Shown here: in pieces, positions 15,899 through 24,228 of the stretch
Layout of the letters: every line of letters starts with the position of its first letter
How positions within the stretch are numbered: position 1 is the first letter of the stretch
Assembly (NCBI GenBank): GCA_949299455.1
Contig: CASGAN010000011.1
Span: 1-45,169 of the forward strand
DNA from: an uncultured Oscillospiraceae bacterium
GTDB taxonomy: Bacteria > Bacillota > Clostridia > Oscillospirales > Ruminococcaceae
Direction: 5' to 3'
DNA length: 45,169 nucleotides
The notes under the pieces: generated by a model
Told to the model about the DNA's origin: nothing
Database searches by the model: none
The model's input: only the letters and a program-made list of their open reading frames with translations
Position numbers and translations under genes: made by a program

Positions 15899-15937
15899 AT
15901 GTATATACATAGAATTTCGTGTGAAAGTTGCTATAAT
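15899..15937 (+). promoter_or_regulatory. Candidate activator-dependent promoter of the methyltransferase operon
   Basis: TATAAT at 15932-15937 has no -35 at the right distance (ATAGAA). In its place just upstream is the perfect 12-bp palindrome ATGTATATACAT (15899-15910). A good -10 without a -35, next to an AraC gene, suggests AraC-dependent activation. The leader is about 100 nt and shows no cobalamin riboswitch motif. Confidence 0.45.
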
Positions 15938-16043
15938 GAAGACAAAACAGACGGTCGGTTTTAAAGAAACAGTACGAAATTTTGTCAAAACACTTTTCTC
16001 TATTATATGAGCAAACGAGAAAAGAAACAAGAGGTGTTTTTAA

Positions 16044-17120
16044 ATGGAAATTATCCGCTACAAAGATTTTGAGCCGGATTACCGCAACATTGTCAAGGTT
16101 GCAAACAATGAATGGGTGGATCGTGTTCCGCTTTACGAGCACTTGGTCGGCGAAAAAGTGATTCGTGAAACAACGGGCACACGGCCGTTTGACTTAATGT
16201 TTTCCAAAGATATGGCAGAGAGCCGCGAGGGCTTCCGTCAATATTGGGACTTTTTTAAACAGATGGGCTATGATACTGCATCGATGGAGTTTTCAAGCTG
16301 CGGCATTTTGATCGACGGCGGCGCGCTTGGCGCACACAAAGAAGGTGCTATCAAAACGCGCGAGGATTTTGAAAAATATCCGTTTGACGAGCTGCCAACA
16401 CGCTTTTTTGACGCGTATGCACCATATATGCGTAATTTTGCCGAGACTTGCCCGGCAGGAATGAAAGCAATCGGCGGTGTAGGCAACGGTTTGTTTGAAA
16501 CAGTGCAGGATCTGGTCGGTTACATGGATCTTTGCTTTATGAAAAGCGATGATGAAGAACTGTATGCCGATTTGTTCAAAAAACTCGGTGATGTGCACGC
16601 ACAGATCTGGAAACGATTCCTCGATGAATTTTCCGATGTGTTCTGTGTCTGCCGGTTCGGCGATGACTTAGGTTTTAACACCATGACCTTGCTGTCTACC
16701 GAAGATATTCGTGAGCACATCCTTCCGCAGTACCGCCGGATCACCGATATGGTGCATGCAAAAGGAAAACCGTTCTTGTTGCATTCGTGCGGAAATCTGT
16801 TTAAAGTATTTGATTCGATTATTTCAGAAGCGAACATCAATGCAAAACACTCAAACGAGGATGGCATTGCACATTTCTCTGTTTGGGTCGAAAAATACGG
16901 CGACAAAATCGGCAACTTCGGCGGTATTGATACCGATGTGCTGTGCCGCAAAACACCGCAGGAAATCCGCGAATATGTGCTTGACTGCTTAGAGCGTGTC
17001 AAAGGACACGGCGGTATTGCGTTCGGTTCGGGCAACTCGATTCCTGACTATGTTCCGACCGAGGGATATCTTGCGATGGTGGATACCGTTCGTGAATGGC
17101 GCGGCGACAAACGCGCATAA
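16044..17120 (+). CDS. URO-D family methyltransferase-like protein 1 (HSCG type)
   Basis: A 358-residue (beta/alpha)8 protein of the URO-D/MtaA-like superfamily, first gene of the methyl-transfer operon. The zinc-type motif LLHSCG gives His247 and Cys249; NFGGIDTDVL near 293 and GSGNSIPDYVP near 334 follow. It resembles vanillate O-demethylase-type (MtvB/OdmB) methyltransferases in family, so transfer of a methyl group from a substrate to the corrinoid protein is a fair guess. It is the closest relative in the window of the gene at 11.3 kb. AGAGGTG lies 8 nt before the ATG. A haem-pathway role is unlikely given the context. Confidence 0.85.
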   Translation: MEIIRYKDFEPDYRNIVKVANNEWVDRVPLYEHLVGEKVIRETTGTRPFDLMFSKDMAESREGFRQYWDFFKQMGYDTASMEFSSCGILIDGGALGAHKEGAIKTREDFEKYPFDELPTRFFDAYAPYMRNFAETCPAGMKAIGGVGNGLFETVQDLVGYMDLCFMKSDDEELYADLFKKLGDVHAQIWKRFLDEFSDVFCVCRFGDDLGFNTMTLLSTEDIREHILPQYRRITDMVHAKGKPFLLHSCGNLFKVFDSIISEANINAKHSNEDGIAHFSVWVEKYGDKIGNFGGIDTDVLCRKTPQEIREYVLDCLERVKGHGGIAFGSGNSIPDYVPTEGYLAMVDTVREWRGDKRA

Positions 17121-17141
17121 GAAAAAAGAGGCGAAACATTT

Positions 17142-17675
17142 ATGGATTACAGCAAACTGGTTGAACTTGTAAAAGAAATCGGCTTCACCGATGCGGCGCT
17201 CATTTCTCCAAGCGATCTTATGCCGCTTACTGAAGTGCGGAATATGTGCGCAGTGGATCGCTGCGGCGCATACGGCAGAAAATGGAGCTGTCCGCCGTAC
17301 TGTGGCACACTCAGCGAATGCACCGACCGGATTCAGTCCCGCACACAGGGCATTGTGATGATTTCTGTTACAAAGCTTGAGGATTCCTTTGATTTAGAGG
17401 GAATGGAGGCTGCGGGAGAAGCGCATCAGAAGCTGTTTGCAAAGGCGGCGGACGAACTGCGCAAAGAGTTCCCGGATCTTTTGCCGCTTGGCGCAGGCGG
17501 ATGCACCACCTGTGAAACGTGCACCTGCCCGGATGCACCGTGCCGTTTTCCGGAAAAGCTTGTCGTTCCGATGGAGGCATATGGCCTGCTTGTGAGCGAT
17601 GTATGCAACCGCTGCGGCTTAAAATATTATAACGGCGAATCAACGGTTACCTATGTTTCGTGCATCGTTGTCTGA
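17142..17675 (+). CDS. DUF2284 Cys-rich metal-binding protein
   Basis: A 177-residue soluble protein of the DUF2284 family with many paired cysteines: NMCAVDRCGAYGRKWSCPPYC (in pieces, residues 36-55) and GGCTTCETCTCPDAPC (124-139), then CNRCG near 157. The spacing suggests iron-sulfur clusters or another metal site. Such genes often stand beside corrinoid activators or methyltransferases, which is the case here (21 bp after URO-D 1 and 31 bp before RACo). It may pass electrons to RACo or help handle the cofactor; this is inference from context. Confidence 0.85.
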   Translation: MDYSKLVELVKEIGFTDAALISPSDLMPLTEVRNMCAVDRCGAYGRKWSCPPYCGTLSECTDRIQSRTQGIVMISVTKLEDSFDLEGMEAAGEAHQKLFAKAADELRKEFPDLLPLGAGGCTTCETCTCPDAPCRFPEKLVVPMEAYGLLVSDVCNRCGLKYYNGESTVTYVSCIVV

Positions 17676-17706
17676 GCGTTAACCAATCTATTCCGGAGGA
17701 ACATTC

Positions 17707-19245
17707 ATGTTTATCGCAAAAATTCAAAACGGCGGCACACAAACCACCGTTGAATTTTCAAAGGAAACACTTCTTTCCGATTTTACAGAACCGTTTTCTG
17801 TCCCGATGCCCTGCGGCGGCAATCATACCTGCGGCAAATGCAAGGTACGTGCCGAGGGGGCGCTTTCTCCGCTGACCGAAGCGGAAAAACGCCGCTTGAC
17901 AAAAGAAGAAATTGCTTCTGGTATTCGGATGGCTTGTGCGGCTTCGGCAGTTGGAGACTGCACCATTACCATTTTGCAGAGCAAACAGGATGATCGTTCT
18001 GTGATGCTCGATGGTACGAAAAAAGCGGTTGCACAAGAGGGCGTTGGCATTGCAGTCGATATCGGAACAACGACGATTGCGGTTTACACCTATCAAAACG
18101 GTGAGCGGGTTCGCGCGATTGGCGAGCACAATAAACAAGGTACATTCGGTGCGGATGTCATTACACGTATCGGTGTAAATGAGCCGCAGACACTGCATCA
18201 GACGATCGTGTCGCAGCTTGACACACTGTTTCATCGTGCGATCGATCAAATTGCAGTACCGAGCGAAGTCAAACGGATTGTCATCACCGGCAACACAACA
18301 ATGCTCCACTTTTTCTATGGATATGATCCAGCACCGCTTTCAGTTTCGCCGTTTCGGACGGTCTCATTGTTCGATGAGGAACAGCCCGCAGCTAAATGGT
18401 TTCCTGCATATGAAAATGCAGTGCTTTATCTGCCGCCGTGCATTTCGGCGTATGTGGGTGCCGATATGGTGTGCGCAATGGAAGCCGCTGACTTTTTGAA
18501 TGGGAAAAAGACAGCGATTCTTGCCGATATCGGCACAAACGGTGAAATGGCACTTGTCCATAATGGCCAGCTTGTCACCTGTTCGACTGCGGCAGGACCG
18601 GCGCTCGAGGGCGCATGTATCCGCCAGGGAATGCCGGCAGGTGCAGGTGCAATCGACAATGTCTTTTTGAATGCGGACAAGACGATCGGCTATCATGTGA
18701 TCGGAGAAGAAGCACCGCAGGGACTTTGCGGAAGCGGACTCATCCGGCTGATGGCACTGCTTGTTGAGCTAGAAATTGTCGATGAAATGGGCGCAATCAA
18801 CGAAGAATGCGGCGTATATGAATCGCTTATCGATGAGGATGACGAGGGACTGCTTGTCCGGATTGGTGACAGCGGCATCGTGTTGACACAGCGTGATATC
18901 CGTCAGATTCAGCTTGCAAAAGCGTCGATCTGTGCCGGAATCCTCACAATGCTGCACCACTGTGGTGTGTCAGCCGACGAAGTGGAGACCTTTTATATCT
19001 GCGGCGGCTTCGGAAGCTATATTGATCCGAAGGCTGCAGCAACCATTGGATTGATTCCGGCTTCGTTGGCAGACTGTGTCAATGTACTCGGCAATGCGGC
19101 CGGTACAGGCGCTGCCGATCTTCTGAGCGAGAGCGGTCGTGAAAGTGCACGCTCGATTGCAAAACAGGCACATATCATCGAGCTTTCGGAAAGTCCGTTT
19201 TTCATGGATCAGTACGTCGAGCAGATGAGCTTTTATACCGAATAA
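17707..19245 (+). CDS. RACo-type corrinoid activation protein (2Fe-2S ferredoxin + ASKHA)
   Basis: A 512-residue reductive activator of corrinoid proteins. The N-terminal plant-type [2Fe-2S] domain has Cys36, Cys42, Cys45 (CGGNHTCGKC) and Cys77. The following ASKHA-fold DUF4445 domain begins at about residue 112 with GIAVDIGTTTIAVYTY and includes LADIGTNGEMAL and ICGGFGSYID. RACo proteins use ATP to drive an electron onto inactive Co(II) of a corrinoid protein, restoring Co(I). Here the corrinoid protein is encoded 65 bp downstream. It is shorter than RACo proteins of about 630 residues, lacking the linker region between ferredoxin and ASKHA domains. AGGAGG-like GGAGG precedes the ATG by 7 nt. 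Confidence 0.93.
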   Translation: MFIAKIQNGGTQTTVEFSKETLLSDFTEPFSVPMPCGGNHTCGKCKVRAEGALSPLTEAEKRRLTKEEIASGIRMACAASAVGDCTITILQSKQDDRSVMLDGTKKAVAQEGVGIAVDIGTTTIAVYTYQNGERVRAIGEHNKQGTFGADVITRIGVNEPQTLHQTIVSQLDTLFHRAIDQIAVPSEVKRIVITGNTTMLHFFYGYDPAPLSVSPFRTVSLFDEEQPAAKWFPAYENAVLYLPPCISAYVGADMVCAMEAADFLNGKKTAILADIGTNGEMALVHNGQLVTCSTAAGPALEGACIRQGMPAGAGAIDNVFLNADKTIGYHVIGEEAPQGLCGSGLIRLMALLVELEIVDEMGAINEECGVYESLIDEDDEGLLVRIGDSGIVLTQRDIRQIQLAKASICAGILTMLHHCGVSADEVETFYICGGFGSYIDPKAAATIGLIPASLADCVNVLGNAAGTGAADLLSESGRESARSIAKQAHIIELSESPFFMDQYVEQMSFYTE

Positions 19246-19310
19246 CATCAGCGTGATGCTGAGTTATATATTAACACGAAAAAATTTTTATTCAGAAAGG
19301 ATCATGTATT

Positions 19311-19940
19311 ATGAGCACAACATTAGTAGAACTGAGCGAATTCCTCCAGAAAGGCAGAGTAAAAAACGTTAAAGAGCTCGTCCAGAAAGCACTCGACGAA
19401 GGCATTGCACCGAACGTGATTCTCGAAGAAGGCCTGCTGAGCGGTATGTCCGTTGTCGGCGAAAAATTCAAGAAAAACGAAGTATTCGTTCCGGAAGTTC
19501 TGATCGCAGCACGTGCTATGAATGCCGGCACCACCATGCTCAAACCGTACCTTGTACAGGAAGGCGTTGAGAGCAAAGGCACCGTTGTCATCGGCACTGT
19601 TAAAGGTGACCTGCACGATATCGGCAAAAACATCGTAAAAATGATGATGGAAGGCAAAGGCATGAACGTTATCGATCTGGGTGTTGACGTTTCTGCTGAG
19701 CAGTATGTTCAGGCTGCAAAAGAGAACGATGCAGATATCATCGCTTGCTCCACACTGCTGACCACCACTATGGGTGAGATCAAAAACGTTGTTGACCTCG
19801 TCAAAAAAGAAGGCATTCGTGCAAAAGTCATGATCGGCGGCGCACCTGTTACTCAGGATTTCTGCGACAGCGTGAATGCAGATTCCTACACACCGGATGC
19901 AGCAACCGCAGCTGAAGTTGCAGTTGGTTTCTGCTCGTAA
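19311..19940 (+). CDS. Corrinoid (B12-binding) methyltransferase carrier protein
   Basis: A 209-residue carrier of the MtaC/MtbC/MtvC class. The N-terminal helical cap (about 1-85) is followed by a Rossmann B12 domain with D-x-H-x-x-G at Asp100, His102 and Gly105 (GDLHDIGKNIV); His102 is the lower cobalt ligand. STLLTTTM near 147 and GGAPVT near 177 line the nucleotide tail. It is the only corrinoid protein in the window, so all five URO-D proteins of the operon presumably share it. The raw sequence of this gene looks strongly codon-biased (AAA, GAA, CTG, GTT), suggesting high expression. AGAAAGGAT precedes the ATG. Confidence 0.95.
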   Translation: MSTTLVELSEFLQKGRVKNVKELVQKALDEGIAPNVILEEGLLSGMSVVGEKFKKNEVFVPEVLIAARAMNAGTTMLKPYLVQEGVESKGTVVIGTVKGDLHDIGKNIVKMMMEGKGMNVIDLGVDVSAEQYVQAAKENDADIIACSTLLTTTMGEIKNVVDLVKKEGIRAKVMIGGAPVTQDFCDSVNADSYTPDAATAAEVAVGFCS

Positions 19941-19966
19941 TTTAAGAAAAGGGAGGAGACGGAACC

Positions 19967-20929
19967 ATGGCTGATACCCATAAACAACGATTTGAAAAAG
20001 CGCTTCGGCGCGAACCGATCATCGGTCATGTTCCGCAGTTTGAACTCGTCTTTTTCCTGACAATGGAAGCGTTTGGGAAGGTACACCCTTCCCATCGTTT
20101 TTATGAGCAGTGGAATCAGATGTCTTATGCGGAGCAGAAACTTCACATTGAAGAAATGGCTGATATCTATATCATGACAGCACAGCGCTACAATCATGAT
20201 GCGATTTTTGTTCATCCGAATCCGGGTGATCTCGAAAATACAAAATGGCTGCTCGAAACGATCCGTGAAAAAACAGGCGATGAGTATTTCCTGATGATGC
20301 ACGGCGATACAACGGTAAGCATTCCGACCGGCGATGACATGATCGATTTTTCGGTGAGAATGTATGAAGATCCGGACAGCATTCACGATCAGCAGAAACG
20401 CTGGCAGGAAGATGCAGCAAAACGTGCAGCAGCACTTTCGGGTACTGGTCTGCTCGACGGTTTTGCACTCTGCTCGGACTACGCATTTAACGTCAATCCG
20501 TTCTTCTCGCCGGATATCTTTGCGGAACTCGTTGCACCGCATTTGAAAGAATGCATCGATACATACAGAAGCCTCGGCTTCTATACAATCAAACACACCG
20601 ACGGCAACATCAATCCGATCCTTGATCAGATTGTGGACTGCGGCCCGGACGCTGTGCATTCGATCGATCCGCAGGGTCACATGAACCTGCTTGAAGTCCG
20701 CCAAAAATACGGCGACCGTGTCTGCACGATCGGCAACGTCAACTGCGGTCTTCTGCAGACCGGTACAGTGGAAGAGGCAGAAGCAGATGTTCGCCGCTGC
20801 ATCCGTGAAGGTATGGCAGAGGGATATGGCTTCATTTTCTCTACCTCTAACTGTGCGTACACCGGACTGCCGCTCGAGCGTTACGAGCTGATGCAGAAAA
20901 TCTGGCGTGAAGAAGCAATCTACCGTTAA
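19967..20929 (+). CDS. URO-D family protein 2 (HTDG type)
   Basis: A 320-residue URO-D superfamily protein. The usual His-x-Cys zinc motif is replaced by KHTDGN, giving His210 and Asp212; a Cys (Cys260 in IGNVNCGLL) lies about 48 residues later. The C-terminal block FSTSNCAYTGLP also has a Cys. It lies 26 bp after the corrinoid gene with GGGAGGAG upstream of the ATG. In this superfamily the Cys ligands bind zinc that activates a thiol; loss of Cys suggests a different substrate, metal or mechanism, for example methyl transfer without a thiol acceptor. This is inference. Confidence 0.82.
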   Translation: MADTHKQRFEKALRREPIIGHVPQFELVFFLTMEAFGKVHPSHRFYEQWNQMSYAEQKLHIEEMADIYIMTAQRYNHDAIFVHPNPGDLENTKWLLETIREKTGDEYFLMMHGDTTVSIPTGDDMIDFSVRMYEDPDSIHDQQKRWQEDAAKRAAALSGTGLLDGFALCSDYAFNVNPFFSPDIFAELVAPHLKECIDTYRSLGFYTIKHTDGNINPILDQIVDCGPDAVHSIDPQGHMNLLEVRQKYGDRVCTIGNVNCGLLQTGTVEEAEADVRRCIREGMAEGYGFIFSTSNCAYTGLPLERYELMQKIWREEAIYR

Positions 20930-20954
20930 GAGAGAGTAAGGAGAGCAAAGAACT

Positions 20955-22001
20955 ATGAATGCAATGGAACGCGTCACCGCGATGCTTTCTCACAAAGAAG
21001 TGGACAGAATCCCGGTGTATCCGATTCTCTCAGGCGTTACCCGCAAATTGGTGGGCGCAACGTATGAAGAATGGGCGACAAACGCAGATGTCTGCGCAGA
21101 TGCACTGTACAAGGCAGTGAAACAGTTTGACTTAGATGGTGTTGTCACGCTCATTGACTTGTCTGTTGAATGCGATGCATGGGGTCAGAAACTGATTTTC
21201 CATGAAAACGATGCACCGCATCCGGATTATTCGCAGTCTGTCATTCAGGACATCGAAGACTACGCAAAAATCAAAAAAGCAGACTACAAACAGTCCAAAC
21301 GCATGATGATGCACATTGAGGTGTGTCGTCAGCTTGTAGAGAAAGCAAACGGTGAGTTCCCGGTGACTGCGTTTGTGTTCGGCCCGCTCGGTACGCTTTC
21401 GATGCTTCGCAACCAGGAAGACATGTATATGGATCTGTATGATGATCCGGACGCTGTCAAAGAAGCAGTGGGCGAAGTCACAGAAACGCTCAAAGACTAT
21501 GTGAATGCATTGATTGACACAGGCATTCAGGGTGTGATGTTTGATACCTTGTTTGCTTCCGGTACAATTATGTCGAAAGATATGTGGATCGAGATGGAGA
21601 GTGACGCAATCAAAGTGCTTGCGGATGTTTGTCATGAACGCGGTGTGCTGGTTATGATTCACAACTGCGGTGAAAAACCGTATTTTGATGCACAGATTGA
21701 AGCGACCAATCCGATTGCGTTCTCCTTCCTGCATCCGCCGGCAGACTGTGCTGATTTTGCAGAATGCAAAGAAAAATACGGCAAGACATTGGGTCTTATC
21801 GGCTGTGTGCCGCCGCCGATGGTGGTTACAAGCACCGATGAAGCATGGGTCGAAGAATGCAAGCGTCAGATTGACATTTTCGGTAAAGACAGCGGTTATA
21901 TGCTGGCAACCGGCTGTGAATATCCGTCCGGCTCTGATTTCAGAAAAGCCGAACTGATGGTCGAAGTTGCAAAAACATACACCCCTTACAAAGAAGCGTA
22001 A
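20955..22001 (+). CDS. MtaA/MtbA-like methylcobamide methyltransferase (URO-D family, HNCG type)
   Basis: A 348-residue protein and the most MtaA/MtbA-like of the group. It has H-x-C at His236/Cys238 (MIHNCGE) and a third candidate ligand at Cys321 (LATGCEYP), matching the His-x-Cys...Cys zinc site of methylcobamide:thiol methyltransferases. The N-terminus MNAMERVTAMLSHKEVDRIPVYP (in pieces) is typical of MtaA-like proteins. It could therefore be the acceptor-side enzyme moving methyl from the corrinoid protein to a thiol. Coenzyme M is not expected in Clostridia, so the acceptor would be another thiol; this is inference. AAGGAGAG lies 10 nt before the ATG. Confidence 0.87.
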   Translation: MNAMERVTAMLSHKEVDRIPVYPILSGVTRKLVGATYEEWATNADVCADALYKAVKQFDLDGVVTLIDLSVECDAWGQKLIFHENDAPHPDYSQSVIQDIEDYAKIKKADYKQSKRMMMHIEVCRQLVEKANGEFPVTAFVFGPLGTLSMLRNQEDMYMDLYDDPDAVKEAVGEVTETLKDYVNALIDTGIQGVMFDTLFASGTIMSKDMWIEMESDAIKVLADVCHERGVLVMIHNCGEKPYFDAQIEATNPIAFSFLHPPADCADFAECKEKYGKTLGLIGCVPPPMVVTSTDEAWVEECKRQIDIFGKDSGYMLATGCEYPSGSDFRKAELMVEVAKTYTPYKEA

Positions 22002-22016
22002 AGGAACGATAGGATT

Positions 22017-23033
22017 ATGGAACGTACCTCAAGACAGCTTGTATTAGACACGCTGAATTTTAAAAATACAGACGGCCGTGTTCCGCGTCAGATCTGGACA
22101 CTGCCGTGGGCGGAGTTTACATATCCCGAAATGATGAAAAAAATCCGCGAGGATTTCACATGGGATTTTGACGGCCCGCAGACAACGTATGAAGCACTTC
22201 CGAAAACACAGGGCGACCCGTATGAGGTTGGCACCTATGTGGATGAATGGGGATGCATTTTTACAAATATCCACAGAGGCATCATCGGTGAGGTCAAAGA
22301 ACCGCTCGTCAAAGATGATGACTGGGAAGATGTGGGCAATGTCCACATTCCGGAGGAATTTTTGACATTTGATATCGACCAGGTCAATGCGTCGTATCAT
22401 GCATCGGATAAATTTATGATGGCTGGCTGCTGCCCGCGTCCGTTTGAGCAGCTTCAGTTTATCCGCGGTACCGTCAATCTCTACATGGATTTGATGGACC
22501 CGCCGAAGAAAATGCTCGAATTCATGGAGAAAATGCACGACTTTTACTGCCGTCTGCTCACCAAATGGGCACAGACAGACGTCGATGCACTCAATATGAT
22601 GGATGACTGGGGTTCACAGCAAGCACTGCTGATTAACCCGGCGCTGTGGGATGAGTATTTCCGTCCGATGTACCGTGACTATATCGACATTGCACACAAA
22701 CACGGCAAAAAAATGTTCATGCACTCGGACGGCTACACGCTCGACATCATTCCGCGTTTGATTGACATCGGACTCGATGCAATGAACAGCCAGATTTTCT
22801 GCATGGGTGTTGATAAACTCAAACAGTTTAAAGGCAAAATCACCTTCTGGGGTGAGATTGACCGTCAGCACCTGATTCCGGAGGGAACACCGGAGCAGAT
22901 CGAAAACGCAGTCAAGAGCGTTTACGAGAATCTCTGGGACAACGGCGGATGTATCGCACAGTGCGAGTTCGGCCCGGGCGCAAATCCGGACAACGTTTAC
23001 CGCATCTTCAAAACGTGGGAATCGCTTCGGTAA
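22017..23033 (+). CDS. URO-D family protein 3 (HSDG type)
   Basis: A 338-residue URO-D superfamily protein. In the metal-motif position it has MHSDGY (His236, Asp238) in place of His-x-Cys. A GCCPRPFEQLQF block near 137-148 and GGCIAQCEFGPGANPDNV-like end (quoted in part) follow the family layout. It sits 15 bp after the MtaA-like gene and so is translated from the same transcript. The Asp-type motif groups it with proteins 2 and 4. A substrate-binding methyltransferase role is likely; the substrate is unknown. Confidence 0.82.
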   Translation: MERTSRQLVLDTLNFKNTDGRVPRQIWTLPWAEFTYPEMMKKIREDFTWDFDGPQTTYEALPKTQGDPYEVGTYVDEWGCIFTNIHRGIIGEVKEPLVKDDDWEDVGNVHIPEEFLTFDIDQVNASYHASDKFMMAGCCPRPFEQLQFIRGTVNLYMDLMDPPKKMLEFMEKMHDFYCRLLTKWAQTDVDALNMMDDWGSQQALLINPALWDEYFRPMYRDYIDIAHKHGKKMFMHSDGYTLDIIPRLIDIGLDAMNSQIFCMGVDKLKQFKGKITFWGEIDRQHLIPEGTPEQIENAVKSVYENLWDNGGCIAQCEFGPGANPDNVYRIFKTWESLR

Positions 23034-23073
23034 GAGATACAGGGAGAGCGAAAGATGAACAATCGCGATTTTT

Positions 23074-24168
23074 TTGACGCTGAACCGGCAGATTATCCGC
23101 GGCGAAGCAAACGGTAAAGTACTCTGGCAGCCGCGTATCATTTGCTGGTATGCTGACCGGCAGTACCGCAATGAGCCGCTTCCTGCACCGTATACCGGTA
23201 TGAGCATTCGGGAGCTTTATGATGCACTCGATTGTTCGAATCGTATCTATGACTATAACGAAGCGGTCAAGCTGATTGAAGATCCGTCGATCAAGCGGTA
23301 TTCAAAGCAGCTGGATGAACTGCGGACACAGCATTTCATCGAAACCCCTGAGGGTACGATTGACTGTATCTTAAAAAAGAACCGTTCAAACTACGGCGAG
23401 TTTTTTGAAAAATGGTGGGTCGAAGACCAAAAGGACATGGAAGTTCAGATGTACATTGAAGCACATCAGGACTATGTGTTCGATGAGGAAGCCTATAACC
23501 GGATCTATGAGATCTGGGGCAACAACGGCTTAGGTTCGATCTATTTCCCGCGCATCAATGTACAGTCGCTGTTTAACGACACCATGGGTGTTGAGGGTGG
23601 TATTTTTGCATTGATGGATATGCCGGACGTCTGTGAGGAATATTTTAAAATTAAGAGCCAGAACCATGACCGTTTCATCAAGATGATTGAAACGAGCAAG
23701 TTCGAATGGATCAACTTCGGTGATAACGTGCACTGTGCAACGCTTCCGCCGTCGCTGTTTGAGCAGTATGTACTGCCGGAATATCAGCACCGCAACGAGC
23801 TTCTGCACAAGCAAGGACAGTTCACGTTTGCGCACTGGGACGGCGATACCAAGGCAATTTTGAAATATGCAAAAGAGACCGGATTGGACGGCATTGAAGC
23901 GGTAACACCGAAACCGCAGGGCGATGTGACACTCAAGGAAATCAAAGAAGCATTCGGCGATGACGTGTACTTGGTGGACGGCATTGCAGCGCTTTTGTTT
24001 GATGAGATGTATTCGATTGAGATGCTCAAAGAGCAGACCGAGCAGATTATCGACATGTTTGCCGGACAGCTGATTCTCGGTATTTCGGATGAGATGTCTT
24101 CGACAGGCAACATCGACAGGATTAAATATGTTGGCGAGATTGTGGATCGTCACAATGCACGCTGTTAA
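23074..24168 (+). CDS. URO-D family protein 4 (HWDG type), start disturbed by a T-run
   Basis: A 364-residue open frame of the URO-D superfamily with AHWDGD (His254, Asp256) in the metal-motif position; last gene of the operon, ended by a strong terminator. The open frame begins at a TTG (23074) without a ribosome site. An ATG at 23055 with GGGAGAG 6 nt upstream is the natural start, but it is one base out of frame: after seven codons there is a run of seven T (23069-23075 region), and six T would join the ATG to this frame. Either the true gene begins at 23055 and the run differs by one base (sequence error or real mutation), or slippage at the T-run restores the frame. The body of the protein is intact. 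Confidence 0.78.
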   Translation: MTLNRQIIRGEANGKVLWQPRIICWYADRQYRNEPLPAPYTGMSIRELYDALDCSNRIYDYNEAVKLIEDPSIKRYSKQLDELRTQHFIETPEGTIDCILKKNRSNYGEFFEKWWVEDQKDMEVQMYIEAHQDYVFDEEAYNRIYEIWGNNGLGSIYFPRINVQSLFNDTMGVEGGIFALMDMPDVCEEYFKIKSQNHDRFIKMIETSKFEWINFGDNVHCATLPPSLFEQYVLPEYQHRNELLHKQGQFTFAHWDGDTKAILKYAKETGLDGIEAVTPKPQGDVTLKEIKEAFGDDVYLVDGIAALLFDEMYSIEMLKEQTEQIIDMFAGQLILGISDEMSSTGNIDRIKYVGEIVDRHNARC

Positions 24169-24182
24169 GTAAAACAGAATAT

Positions 24183-24220
24183 AAAAATCCGCGTAGGCTT
24201 TTGCCAACGCGGATTTTTTT
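24183..24220 (+). terminator. Terminator of the methyltransferase operon
   Basis: AAAATCCGCG pairs with CGCGGATTTT with a second short GGC/GCC pairing inside, followed by TTTTTTT. It follows the last URO-D gene and is convergent with the CmpB-type gene. Confidence 0.88.
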
Positions 24221-24228
24221 GCCCTGTT

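Noticed and set aside
15938-16043. Cobalamin riboswitch before the corrinoid operon
   Set aside because: No B12-box-like core can be found and the leader is about 100 nt.
19886-20977. 363-codon minus-strand frame across a URO-D gene
   Set aside because: Antisense shadow; Cys/His-rich random-looking product while the plus frame has the URO-D layout.
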